From: Halichondria panicea
Lineage: Eukaryota; Porifera; Demospongiae; Suberitida; Halichondriidae
Reading direction: 5' to 3'
DNA: 64,000 bases
NCBI RefSeq assembly: GCF_963675165.1
Contig: NC_087377.1
Span: forward strand, 16,720,518-16,784,517
The position numbers and the translations under genes were made by a program. Below are positions 36,001 through 48,054 of the stretch, in pieces. The first letter of the stretch is position 1; each line of letters starts with the position of its first letter. Under the pieces are notes generated by a model, which was not told where the DNA came from, made no database searches, and saw nothing but the letters and a program-made list of their open reading frames with translations.

Positions 36001-37753
36001 ACACGGGTAACAATGTGTTTGAAAAAGTTGTCTGCCTCTGGTGATTTGAAGAATTTCCCCATAGACATTACAACACCTACAGCTTTCCCAGCTTCCTTTG
36101 CCATGATTCGTTTCAACTTTCTGTCAGCATCAACACGTCTTGCTGCTTCAATATGTCCACTTTCCTCAAAAGGAACGAGAACAGCCCTAGTGATGTATCT
36201 ATATAATTATAATTAAGACCTCGTATTATTATAGCCGAAATGTTTGAGGCACTTAAATGTCCTTTATCTATATATATATATATGAAAACTGGGAAAATCA
36301 TAATACCTTGGATCCATGCTTGATAAAGCTTGCAGGCAGGTAGTATTCATTGATGTGAGAAACGTAGTTTTCGGGGCATCAAAAGAAGTAGTAGTGGCTC
36401 TGGTACCTCTATCAAAATGAAAGAGCAGCTTCTCCGATACTTCAGATGGTTGAGACGGGTCATCAATAATCATGCCCAATGATGTGAGACTGCCAAACTT
36501 GATAGCTTTAACATCTGTGATAGATTTCACCTTGCTGACAGTATCCATTCCAACCAGGGATAAAGCTGCTTCAGCACTCCGTGTTTTGCCTAGCGAGACG
36601 TTCCCAACAGCAATAGCAGCTGGCACTTGAATTCCAATATCCTGCAGGAGAGAATAGTGGACTGCAAGGACTTTTGCTCCGATCATGAGAGTGGCTGCTG
36701 GAATGTTATGTTGGTACACATTCTCCAAAGCTTCCAACAATGAATGGAATTATGATGGATCAAGAGATGCCGGGACAGTCGATGCCTCTTTTGAGGTAGG
36801 AAGACTATGTTTATGTAGTACACTGCCTGAAACGTAGTCCCCGAGCCAAATGAATGGACTAGTTTTTGGATCTACTAGATCCCTATCGGCATTCATGTGC
36901 ACTTGACCGTTGAACACCCAAAGTTCAGAATGTGGTTGCAGACCTACAATCGTTGCCACTTGCTTCGTGTAATGGTGTGGATCTTCAGACTCCGACTTGA
37001 GGCAATAGAAATCCTCCAGCTTTTTCATGAGGTAAGCCTCGAGCTGTATATATAATTATGAGCTAATATTAATTATATAGATTGATAGCTTAATCAATAG
37101 CTACCATATATATATAGATAAAATCCCTCTAAAAAATCCTGCCAAATCATCAGCAAGACGTTACAATCTTATAACCTTTGTGGTAAGGATCGTGATGTAT
37201 ACATATTAACGCAATCTCATAATGTTATCGCAAAATCGCAAAAATTATCATGCATGCTTATATTTTAATATCGGGATTTGCATGCATGTGTGTAATATAT
37301 AGTTATACTTACATTGTACATCAAGACACCTAAATATATATCTTTACCTGTGTGTTTGATGCATGAGTGGTGATTGAAGGATTGTGCACAGAAAATCTTA
37401 GTGAGTCAATGAGAGATCGTCTGCCACCTTTGGTCCAATCATTGGGAAAATATCCTTCTCTATAATAATTATTATAGTGTAATGATGAATATGCTCTATA
37501 TATATAAATGTGGATGGTGACATCTATTATCAGTAACAACGTACCCGAGAGTAGTTCCATCACTGAAGGTGACTGTGCATATATATCTAGACAACGGTCC
37601 ATCCTCATTCTGAACTCCATACGAAAAGTCAATCTTGAAGTTACTCAATGCCTTGAACGATGAGTCCTTGTACACACCAAATCTGTTATTTTTTTCAAAG
37701 ATATCAATGAAATAGTCAACAGTTTGACTTTCACTGTCTGATTCAGAATCCAT
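33098..37753 (-). CDS. P-loop NTPase with C-terminal PHD finger (unit B), 9 exons, one in-frame stop
   Basis: Exons (5' to 3') 37753-37545, 37459-37348, 37043-36307, 36198-35925, 35819-35634, 35530-35230, 35087-34485, 34047-33988 and 33297-33098. Every junction is GT-AG and every phase agrees, giving 894 codons. One TAA at 36750-36752 interrupts exon 3. The N-terminus is acidic (MDSESDSESQ). Walker A is AVGNVSLGKTRS; Walker B is GMIIDDPS. DPRYITRAVLVPFEES follows as a likely arginine-finger segment. The linker is Ser/Lys rich, with repeated PASSSQQ. The PHD finger is complete: CQQC, WVGCEADSC, WRWYH, YTC, WICPSC. A DNA- or chromatin-directed ATPase is inferred; PHD fingers read histone H3 tails. 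It is head-to-head with 38086-40852. The good state of the gene apart from one stop suggests recent activity. Confidence 0.75.
33515..33680. repeat. Degenerate short tandem repeat (GCACCTCTCTACAAAA)
   Basis: Eight or so variants of ACCTCTCTACAAAA(C/T)GC with a period near 19 lie in the intron between the last two exons of the unit B NTPase-PHD gene. Confidence 0.75.
33747..33970. mobile_element. MITE, CCGTATAGCGCGAAATTTTC ends, TA target
   Basis: The left end CCGTATAGCGCGAAATTTTC and the complementary right end are flanked by TA (33745-33746, 33971-33972). The interior has TTTTCGCGGATTTCG-like repeats. Partial relatives occur at 29770 and 34322. It sits in an intron of the unit B NTPase-PHD gene. 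Confidence 0.8.
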
Positions 37754-38085
37754 GGTGGGCCCTATAAAAAATATATCAAGAACTTGATGAAAATTAACTT
37801 GGCTTGCTAAACAGAGTAGACTTGCAGAGGGATTGGCTTGGATTTACAATGTCCTAATAGGTCTAAGTAAGTCTCTATATATATGCCTGCCACATGTTAT
37901 GGAGGAGCTGCTACAGTGATCTCTATAGTGATTTCTATAGCTGCCATGCACACAAAGTGTAATAAACTTTCTGCAGTGCACCCTCTCTGCACCACTACCG
38001 TCGACCTTGACTGTACAGTATGTAGAGTGATGATCCACTAGTCTGTGCATGTATAGATACACTATAAATACATATTGATTCTGAA
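37754..38085. promoter_or_regulatory. Divergent intergenic region of unit B
   Basis: Only 332 bases separate the start codons of the NTPase-PHD gene (37753, minus) and its partner (38086, plus), so one short stretch must contain both promoters. TATATATA at 37876-37883 is the only TATA-like motif. Compare the 760-bp gap of unit A. Confidence 0.4.
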
Positions 38086-40852
38086 ATGGCTGCCAGTAAG
38101 CGTCCCAGGTATGACCCAAGTGTTGCAGAAGCCACTGCTAAAGTGAAGGTGTCCCAGGCAAAACAAATGGAGAGTCTTACCACTGAGATTGTTCCAGCTA
38201 TTGTCACTGCTGCCAAACAGTTACTCGGTAAAGGAAGTAAAGTGTCCACCGAAACGTTTTGGTTGGCACCTAAAGTTGCACAGATACTTCTTGTTGCTGA
38301 CATCGGACTCCAGAAGTGCATGCAACTGATGTATGTTACGAAGAAGGTTCCTGTGAATGTGCCTAACAGGACTAAGGTTGTGTGCTCACTGATGGATCCT
38401 AGCTACTGCATCCATGAAGACAGATGCAGAGTGTACATAGACATTATTGAAACTTGTGTGGATGCACCTGTGTTTGACAACACACATACTAGTGACAGCA
38501 CTCTGAACCACATTCCCAGGTATGTTATAGGGATTGCGTGCATGCATGTTTATAATTAGCCCGTTCCCAGGCCGAGTTTTCATATCAAATTGGCATCGCA
38601 CTACTATATAATTATGGCAATGAGTTGTTTCCACCGGTACAACTTTAATTTGCCGGTTTTAAATTTCCAAAATAGTTATATTTAATTGGTATATCGTTGA
38701 TGCATATAATTATTAGTTATAATTATTGTATACTCATGTATGCATGCTGACCCAAATCCAAATATGTATGTGCAGGTTTCTCACTCCTCCCGTTAATAGC
38801 TGCATTAATGACAGCTGTCGTATAAGTGGGCATGCAGACTCACTCAACAGTTGTCACCGTATATTCTCTATCTGGTCCTGAAATTGGTGTCAAGCATGCA
38901 CTAAAATGTCGAAATTGCAACTACATATATCACTATTCAGCGTATGGTCGGAAAACAAGTACCGGTGAAAAGTTGTACAATCAACCTAGAGATTTGGTTG
39001 AGGTTTCGGATGTGATCTATTGCGAGAGGGAATTGTACGAACTTTTATGCAGCTTGAGGTATATAAGTTATATATGTGTATATTATAACCACACACAGCT
39101 TACATTGCTGGGTATCTTTTTCAGGATTCAGCGAATCATACACAGAATTCTCAATGAAATCGTGTAAGCAACAAAATGTATATGCAAGCTTGGATGAAAA
39201 ACAGAAAAGGTATATTTATACTATACTTTATAGTCTTGTCTGCTGCATGCATGCATGATCTGCTGCCTGCATGCTGTGTATTTTTATTTACAAAATGCAT
39301 ATTATGATGTTTTCATATACTGCATGTTCTGTCATTGAATTTATATAATTATAGGTTCACCTCATGAATTGACACGCAAAGCAGTGTCACAAATGTTCTA
39401 CAATGGAGAGCTTGAGGATGAAGCAAGAAATGGGCACCTCCGTCCTGATGAAATGATAGTCCACTTGAACAGTGACAAGCTGGAATACATGCAATACATT
39501 GTCGAAAAGCAATGCAGCAGTATGTACCAGCATGTCCCTAGAAAAGGGTGCATTGAACGAGGTATGCATGCATAAGAAAATGTTGTTCAATTGACCAGTT
39601 GCATAATTATAACAGGTTGTGGCAAGTGTTGGTCCATTGATGGCAACTGGAAACTTTGTTTCCCTCACTGCATGTTTCCTGTCTTGTGTAAAGTCCCTAG
39701 TATGCCACTGCTGAACTTTCCAAGTGTATAATAATAATATGCGTTAAGCAGCCCAGAGCAAACAGTGGTTTCTGCATTCAACATCACTCGAAAGCGGAAT
39801 CGCTCAGCTATCCAACAGATGTAAGAGGCTTCCTTGGTTACTGCATGTGGAGCGAAGAAATCAGCTGGACAGGTATATATAGATTGAAGTCCTATAATTA
39901 TTATATAATTATATACATGCATGCATGGATATATACATGCATGCATGGATGTATATATGCACGTGCTCTATTTATTATGCCCGTGCTCTATTTATTATGC
40001 ATTGACATGCATATATATAATACTCTTTTTAACTCCATATTTGCAGGAGTACAAGACTTTGCTCGAGAGTTCCCTTCTGTTGCTGTAAGCATCTCTATAG
40101 TTGTGAAGAAGAGTGTGATTCAGTGCAAAAAATATCTAGGGGAGCGAAAAAAGATTCAGCTGTGGAGTAGAGGACATGTATTTCTTGTGCGCCCCTGCGG
40201 ACATATTGAGTTTTGGAGAACAATCTATCGGTAAGTTCATGCTGCATTGCATATAATTATATAATTATACGCATGCTGTTGTGCATGATGTTATAAATGC
40301 ATGCAGGTCTGAATCACCCTCTCAAGTATATTCTTGATTGTGATTGTCTGGCTCTATCAGACTCTGAAGGACGTACCTCCAGACAAATGGGGAGAGATTA
40401 TACTTCACTGAAGTTGCTTATGACAATATGTGCCAGCTTGATAGTCTCCGTGCAGCAAAACAGCCCCTTGCACTGCCAAAACCATATGACCTAATGTGGC
40501 AGAAAATCACCAAGGTATGTATATTATTATTATAATCATGACATCATTACATATATACATGCATGCATGCAGGTTATTGATGATTTGCACATTAAAAATC
40601 ATGTACGAACAGACTGTCACAGACAACATACCATCGTCCCAAGGTTCAAGAATTGAACCCTCTATACTTAACCTCATGACAGCAGAGCAAACATTTGCTT
40701 GGATTTCCAGATACAAGCGTATTCTGTGTAGCATGAACAAACTTCATCATCAGTTTTTCTTACACAGAATTGTATACAGGAGAAACAGATATACTGAGTG
40801 GTGCATTGACACTGGTAGAAAGGTTCTTCTCCCTGTGAACGTTTCTAAGTAG
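38086..40852 (+). pseudogene. CxC5/CxC6-KDZ-like transposase-type gene (unit B)
   Basis: Exons 38086-38519, 38776-39058, 39099-39209, 39355-39561, 39616-39872, 40047-40230, 40307-40514 and 40573-40852. Exon 1 is fully open (MAASKRPRYDPSVAEA...TFWLAPKVAQIL). Exon 2 gives VVTVYSLSGPE, KHALKCRNCNYIYHY and VEVSDVIYCEREL (CxC5-like). Exon 5 has GCGKCWSIDGNWKLCFPHCM and SGFCIQHHSK...YPTDVRGF (CxC6-like). The tail has AYDNMCQLD, DDLHIKNHVRTDCH and TAEQTFAWISRYKRILCSM. Frames shift in exons 2, 5 (an inserted TAATAATAATA near 39728), 7 and 8, and the exon 3/4 phase does not match. In KDZ transposases the D/H/E residues form the catalytic core; here E is preserved in TAEQ. Probably inactive. Confidence 0.65.
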
Positions 40853-41394
40853 ATATAATTAATTATTGCACACGGTAATTATGCCGGATATAATAATAAA
40901 TGCAAGCAGTGATAATTGATGATGTTGACACCACAGTAAAAAATGCGTGCATGACTGAAAGGATGCATGCATGCATGGTATAGCTATATTATATACATAT
41001 CTAATTATGTGTATGACTATAATTATATAAATGAGAGTGCATGCATGCATGCATACATGTGTGCAATTTACCGAGTGCATATATGATGTATCACAACATC
41101 CATGCACTTTATAATTCATTATTATAAGTCACATTATTTTGAACACTATAATTATATAGCATGCATGCATGTATATTAAATAGCTATATATAATTATAAT
41201 TATAGTCTCCACATGCATGCAGTCAGGTATTATAGTTCAGAGGGTCCTCCACAGCTTCTATATATATATACATGCCGTCATGCATGCATGTTCTCTCTGC
41301 ATGCAGTGACTGCATGCAGTGACTGCATGCATGGGAAAGAAATTATTAACATAATAATTCAGCATAATAATAATTATTATAATTATGCAACAGA
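40853..41394. other. ATGCATGC- and TATAATTA-rich spacer
   Basis: Repeated ATGCATGCATGC, TATAATTAT and GCATGCAGTGACTGCATGCA palindromes. No coding feature is supported. Confidence 0.6.
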
Positions 41395-41945
41395 ACGTAT
41401 ACGTATACAGTGCAACATGCAGATGCAACGGTGCAACAGATGCAACGGTGCAACGATACAACAGATGCAACGGTGCAACAGATGCAACGGTGCAACAGAT
41501 GCAACGGTGCAACAGATGCAACGGTGCAACGATACAACAGATGCAACGGTGCAACAGATGCAACAGATGCAACAGATGCAACGGTGCAACAGATGCAACA
41601 GATGCAACAGATGCAACGATGCAACGGTGCAACAGATACAGCAGGTGCAACGGTGCAACAGATGCAACAGGTGCAACAGATGCAACAGATGCAGCAGATG
41701 CAACGATGCAACGGTGCAACAGATGCAACGGTGCAACAGATACAGCAGGTGCAACGGTGCAACAGATGCAACAGATGCAACAGATGTAATGGTGCAACAG
41801 ATGCAACAGTGCAACAGATACAGCAGGTGCAACAGATGCAACAGATGCAACGGTGCAATAGATACAGCAGGTGCAACGGTGCAACAGATCCAACGGTGCA
41901 ACAGATGCAACGGTGCAACAGATGCAGCGGTGCAACAGATGCTAT
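41395..41945. repeat. GATGCAACGGTGCAACA minisatellite
   Basis: A run of 8- and 9-base modules (GGTGCAAC, AGATGCAAC, AGATACAGC, AGGTGCAAC) assembles into 17-base and larger higher-order units. Because the modules lack stop codons, several frames on both strands stay open (for example repeated CNRCNGATDAT). These are not genes. Confidence 0.9.
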
Positions 41946-42233
41946 AATCCACTACAAGCCTTCCCTTAATTGTCAGAAAAGAGCTGCATATAAAGCTTAA
42001 TCCGAAATGATATAAAAGTTTAATTAAACTGCGTTGTCCTATAAATTATTATAATCAATAGAACTGTTAGCTTAAGAAGAACAGCTACAGCTGCAAGGCC
42101 GGGCAGACAATGTGCCACCAGGTGGCAGTATAGATTTGCATTAATTAGGAGGGTGTGTGGCAATCAAAAATCGTTTTGCGCACAAGGAAATTTGGGATTT
42201 CTGTAGCAGCAATTTTTATCAATTGAACTTACA

Positions 42234-43356
42234 AAGTGGTAAATATAAAGTCCCCGTTCCGTTTACGTAGTACGTGCATAATACACTGATACAGCGCAAA
42301 TTAAATACTAAAAAGGACGCTCAAGATAAGAGCTTTTTTCTGTTGTTAAAATTACTTTGGTCACCCATGCAGCTATAGTTATCATGACATTTTGCAGCTT
42401 GCTAGCTTTGTATTATAGCTACATGTAAGATAGCTATAGCAATTATGCTAAGATTAAAATAGTGCGGTGAATGGTGCGTTATATTTCTCAGTTGTTAGAT
42501 CTATGTAGAACTATAGGCTTATAGCTAAGCAAAATTTAGCTGGATATTATGTTACTAGAGGATTGTCGCTTTGTATTAAAAAACACAGCACACCGCATTT
42601 GTAAAGTGCAATGGTATATAGCAACGGTACAGTAAAATACGCTTTTAATACAGTACTTATCAAAATGGAAACACTTTAAACGTACTATGCAAACGGAATG
42701 GGATATTGACCGCTGTATATGTATATAGACAGATAACTAAGTCAGATAAGTATGGTATACTGTTGCAATTGTTTTTTTGGGTGAAGCCACTATACCTAAA
42801 ACATTGTGGCAATACAGCAGCATAATAATACATACCTCCAATTGTGTCGATACTTTACAGTGGTCTGGTCATACAAGGGTGTCCAGTATAATGCTCTCTC
42901 CAACACGTGTCACTTTCAACATCATCCTGCAATATGGTTTTTCACATCAATTCTTACAACAATAATTAATTATAATTATAGTACCTTCAAAAAAGTACGA
43001 CCACCATTTTGAAAGAACTTTAGACGTGAGAGGGAATTAGGCGTATTTTTGCGTATTTTTGCGAATGGCGTGGTTTCCCTCTGGGCAGTTGGCGTCTCAC
43101 AACTATAATGTATATACACGTGAAAAGCAGTAGATCTAGTATGTACAATAATTATAAATCGAAACATAGCATCAAATATGTACAGCATATAGCTAAGTAA
43201 CTAGTCTAGCTACGATACTCGAGGTGACTAGGATTGTCTCTTTGTTTGTTTTTTTGCAAAATGTATACTTGCAACGTGCAACGGTAAATTGCAACGCTTT
43301 TAATACAGTGTAAACGTACTGGCGTACTACATAAACGGAACTTATATTGACCACTT
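42234..43356. mobile_element. Inverted-repeat element, AAGTGGTAAATATAA ends
   Basis: The left end AAGTGGTAAATATAAAGT, with GTTCCGTTTACGTAGTACG, pairs with the right end TACTACATAAACGGAA...CCACTT. An extra right-end-like copy at 42680-42710 (AAACGGAATGGGATATTGAC) suggests an internal partial duplication or nested copy. The interior is non-coding. The ends share the GTTCCGTTT core with the element at 50613. Confidence 0.65.
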
Positions 43357-43720
43357 ACTGCATCTATGCAATAATAGTGCAACGTACGCTATGACAAGTA
43401 CAGTTGAAAACAGCAGTGGTTCTTGGTCAGACATGCATGCAATGAAACTAAACTTTATGTGTTACGAATAGCTATAGCGCTCCGGACATTCACCGGGACC
43501 AGAGTAGTCTCACAGTAAAGAACTGTGAGTTTAAAATCCTGTATGACACCCAGGATTTTAAAGTAGAGGGGGGAAATATAAGGCATTCTTTTAAAAAAAG
43601 TCAACTGCATGCTATTTCAATACCCTGGTTAGTATACAGGCTATGGATACTCAGTCATACAACATTACTAATACCTGAATGCAAATTTTAGGGGGGGGGG
43701 GGTTGGAGCCAGAGGGGATA
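43357..43720. other. Spacer
   Basis: A short hairpin GGATTTTAAA/TTTAAAATCC (about 43528-43562) with duplicated TGTATGACACCC-like text, and a G12 run near 43690. No gene is seen. Confidence 0.5.
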
Positions 43721-43721
43721 C

Positions 43722-43945
43722 TCCCCCTGTGTACTGTATGACACCCTGGTACAATTGGCACAATAATTATTATACAATAGCTGTGCAATTGCATTGTACA
43801 GATACTCCCCTGTGTACTGTATGACACCTGGTACAATACAATAGCTGTGCAATTACATTGTACAGATGCTCCCCTGTGTACTGTATGACACCCTGGTACA
43901 ATAATTATTATACAATAGCTGTGCAATTACATTGTACAGCATTGT
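43722..43945. repeat. Three tandem copies, about 65-80 bp
   Basis: Each unit has CTCCCCTGTGTACTGTATGA, CACCCTGGTACAAT and ACAATAGCTGTGCAATTACA. Length differences come from an ATAATTATTAT insertion present in units 1 and 3 only. Confidence 0.85.
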
Positions 43946-44229
43946 TCAGCATGTTGAGGGAACTTACCTAGTTCCACAGTTTTGTCAAACAGCTCTCAAA
44001 CCATGTCTAAACTCAATTTCTTTTCTTCTTTGCAAGAACAGCAAATAAAACAAAGTCTTTGTTGCTATGCAGCTGCAGCTGCACATCTGTTGTACTGCAT
44101 GCCCTTATTGGTCTTCAGATGTACAACATGCATGCATACCCATGCAGTCTGAGCACAGTGATGCTGTTATATAGGATGCATGTTCACGTAACATAGCACA
44201 CCTTCTTGTGTACACTAAAAAGGTCTAAC

Positions 44230-44985
44230 TTCCGCCCACACTCCATCTTCGCATGTCCTTTTATTAATATAAACAGCACAAAAAAAAGACAGAGACAACT
44301 CTAGACACAGTTCCATCTCTTCTCTCTTCTAGACGCCAGTATCTGCAGCGTATAAGATCGGCATGACCGACGAATGGCTTGACACAAAATTGTTGGAGTT
44401 CCAACTGAAATCTGCAAAACAGCCCCACCCCACTTCTGGTGCTGCAAAACAGCCCCGCCCCACTTACTACTGCAAAGAAACAGCCCCACCCCACTACTCA
44501 ATGAATACATGTATTAGCTGCTGGTTTACGCTCGGCCTCATAACCAAGGGCTCAAGAAAGCTCGCTTCTACACTGCTACAAAACAGCTCATGCCCCCAGC
44601 AAAAAGAGCCACTTCTAGTGCTACGGTGAAGCAGAATTGACATGCATCACAAGGTCGAGGACTAGGTCGATCTAGGAACACAGAATCTTCCACAAAATGA
44701 ATCTTGGACAATTTTAAAACCTGCATGGTTGCAAGAAGAAACTCCAGCAGTGCTGAACATTCATTCCTGCATGGCTGGACATACTTTGATACTTGTTATT
44801 TCTCATGTGTATTAATTTAATTTTAATTTAATTGTCTGTCTAATTGCCAGAGGGGCGTTTTGTGGTTAGTGCATTATGACTTTGCGGTCAGTGCATTATG
44901 ACTTTCAGCAGTGCATTATGCTGCATATTGCACTTGGCAACAACGTAGCAACAGGATATAAAACCATAATTATTCTACAGAGAAG
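44230..44985. other. Upstream region of the second Death-kinase-kelch gene
   Basis: A CAAAACAGCCCCACCCCACT repeat (three copies, 44415-44495) lies in an 88-codon frame starting at 44363 that has no relative. GTGCATTATGACTTT occurs three times at 44868-44915. A polypyrimidine/AG (ATTCTACAG) sits 6 bases before the ATG at 44986, as in the paralogue, implying a conserved 5' UTR intron. Confidence 0.4.
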
Positions 44986-45391
44986 ATGTCTGACTATCTC
45001 ACAATAGCAGATCTAAAGAGATTGTATCTCGTCACGTTTGATGCTCGAATTAAGTGGCGAAACATCTTGCTTATTCTTGACGTACCCTCGGATACCATCC
45101 ACAGCATTGGGAAAGAATGGAGCAACAATCCTGATGACTGCTATCGTGAGGGTTTGATTAAATGGCTTAATGAAGGAGGGAAGAGCTGGAAAGAGATGGT
45201 GGAGGCTTTGTCAAGTCCCATCGTGAGTGAAGTTCACATAGCCAGGACCATCAAAAGAGATCATCTACAGTCTACTGATGCAAGCAATCCTACTGATGTG
45301 AAGTCAGAGGGTAAGCACTAGTTCAGCACAGGAATCATACAGTCATAATGCTTAGTTCGTTAGCTGCTATAGTATTCACCCCCCCCACACG

Positions 45392-45427
<36 letters not shown>

Positions 45428-47857
45428 TATACACACACACAATGTTCTACAGTTGACAAAAACCGCCAGAAGATCAACGATGATTTGACTATTTTCTTAG
45501 ACGAACCTCTAGGTAAAGGTGCATTTGGAGCAGTCTTCAAAGACAGCTACAGGGGCGAGATATGTGCAGTCAAAGTACTGCTTCACAATACTATGGAGAT
45601 GCAGGCAAGTATTCCAATCGGCAAAAACGAAGAAGCTAGCAATGCAATTGATCGTGAGAGTGATTTTCTCAAGTCGTTCCAGCACCCAAACGTTGTTCAG
45701 TTTTTGTCGACTGCCAAGCACCCCAAATCAGGGAGTACAATCCTCGTTGTTGAGCTGATGGATTGCAATCTGAAATCCTATTTCTCCGGCCTTGATGAAG
45801 AGTCCCTCACTAGCAAATATGAAATTAGCCTCTCCAAAGACATGGCTTGTGGTCTGGCCTACATTCACAGCAAGCAGATTATCCATCGTGACCTCTGTGG
45901 TGATAACGTCTTGCTGAAGCTTACACGACCAGTGCCTGTCGCAAAGATATCCGACTTTGGCATGTCACGGCTATACGATCCCTCCAAGCTTAGCCACACC
46001 CTCACAGCCATTGGTCACCGTATGGGGTATCTACCTCTCGAGGCTATTCGATTGGACAAGGATAATTACGATAATAGCTTGGATGTGTTCTCTCTTGGGG
46101 CGATTATGATGCAGATTGTTTGCAAGCTGAAGACGATCAAATCTGTGGAAGATCGATCATTCCATGTTGCCCAGATACCTCACACACACAGGTTGAGGAA
46201 GCTTATCGACAGTTGTTTGCAAGAAGACATGAGGAGGAGACCATCTGCCAGGGACATCTGTGAGTCAATGATAAGTATATTATGTGTTTTACGTTTCAGC
46301 TAACTGTAACCCTAACGAAAAAATCATATCCGTCTATTAATGTTGGTATCGATTTTAGATACTTACCTGACAACAAGCTCGGACCCAGTGGAGGCAACAA
46401 AGAAGGAGTCAAAGGACCCTCATCCAGTCAAGAAGGTGCGTACATGTAGTGTGATAATGAGATTCCCACAGCAACAATAGTATTGTACCTTAACATGCAT
46501 GGATGCTGTCTAAGTCGTAACTATACATCCGTTTGAGTGTGCCTATAATCATGTACTTCCTTTAGTGAAGATTGTCTCGTTCTGTTGTAGAATTTTCTCT
46601 AATGTTATTCACGTCTGTGTTTGATTTCCACCAACGTTCCCCTGTACAGGCACACAGTGAACAAATTGAGCACAAAGATGCTGAGCTGGTCAGGAGAGAC
46701 GCCATCATTCAACAGCAGAGACAGGTGAGACAAAATGCACCATTATATTATTGCAGAGCTATAGTAGAAGCTTTGATCTCTTATAATCGTACTGTACATT
46801 CTATTAGACTGGTGGGCGTGGCCTCTTAAGCTAATTAGAGAAAGTGATTTAGTTTGCATGCAATTATTGCTACAAGTAACACTCGCTTGTTAGTAGACAC
46901 TATCCTAATTACACTCATTCATTATTCAGGGTCCCCCTCCCAGAGAGTTGAGACCTCCACTCACTCTAAAATGGAGAATAGGAAAAGACATGCCAATCAA
47001 GATGGGTACCACGGTACAGAGTGTTGTTATCGGTGAGACCGGTGTATGTTGGTGGAGGTAGTGCAGACAATGATCGTGACATGTGTACAGTGATGAAGCT
47101 CGAGCAAGATCAATGGACCAAACTACCAGAGTACACTGCCAGGTTCTTTGCTATGACATCACTCGCTAATCGACTAGTGCTGGTGGGAGGACGTGATCCA
47201 AGAAACAAAAAACGCATCAATCAACTTGCAGTGTTTGAGTCAGAGGAATGGCCTCACCCGTACCCACCAATGAACATTGCTCGCCATTCCTCAACAGCTG
47301 TCTCCTTCAACAACTACATCATTGTAGCTGGTGGGCGTGATGATAAAGAACGTACCCTCTCCTCTGTGGAGTTGTTGGACGTGGCATCAAGAAGATGGCA
47401 CATTGCTCAGTCACTACCTAACCCACGATTAGATCTGAAATCAACTCTCATACGAAACATCCTCTACCTAATGGGAGGGGTGGATCACACTAAGAGGGCA
47501 ACCAAGACAGTGCACCACGTCGACCTCAATGAACTCATTGCAAAGGCCCTTTCCAACCTGGACACACCCACTCTCTGGCAGACCTTACAGGAAGTACCAC
47601 TCGTGTGTTCAGCTCCTCTCAGTATTGGGAGGTCACTATTAGCCGTTGGTGGAGCGAACGACAGTTACAAGCCAAGTTCATCGATCCACCTCTACCAGCC
47701 TGACACCAGGAAGTGGGTGAAAGTAGGAGACCTGCTTACTGCACGATCCTGTTGCACATGCTCAGTACTTCCTAGTGGAGAGGTCATTGTAGCCGGAGGA
47801 CAGGCAAATTCATTTATTTATGCTCAAACTGTTTTCTTCTCTATAAGTGCTAATTAG
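44986..47857 (+). pseudogene. Death - kinase - coiled coil - kelch gene with frameshift in the kelch exon
   Basis: Exons 44986-45310, 45453-46259, 46359-46435, 46650-46724 and 46930-47857 correspond one to one with the gene at 13088. The Death domain and kinase are open and keep GKGAFG, CAVKV, HRDLCGDN and DFGMS. The activation-segment PPE is PLE here. In exon 5 the sequence GGTGAGACCGGTG replaces GGTGACACGGTG near 47035, a net +1 that brings a stop within eight codons. The remaining kelch frame to 47857 is intact with all later Gly-Gly motifs. So either a recent frameshift leaves a Death-kinase protein without a propeller, or the extra base is an assembly error. A CA microsatellite lies in intron 1 (45383-45442). 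Confidence 0.8.
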
Positions 47858-48054
47858 TTATTTTGTTAATTGCTTCTCTTTAATTGTGCGATGAGTTTAT
47901 AACGATATTGATATATTATTTTTATCGTGTTGAGTTGCAACAGAATTTTATCGCATATAATTATAGTTATTATGATGACATGAAGTGGTACATACATAAT
48001 TACATTGCCATGCAGAAAATAGTACAAAAACAGACAAAATAATATTTAACAGTC

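Noticed and set aside
41213-42000. Several long ORFs (up to 244 codons) on both strands
   Set aside because: They are produced by a stop-free 8/9-base repeat and overlap each other in multiple frames.
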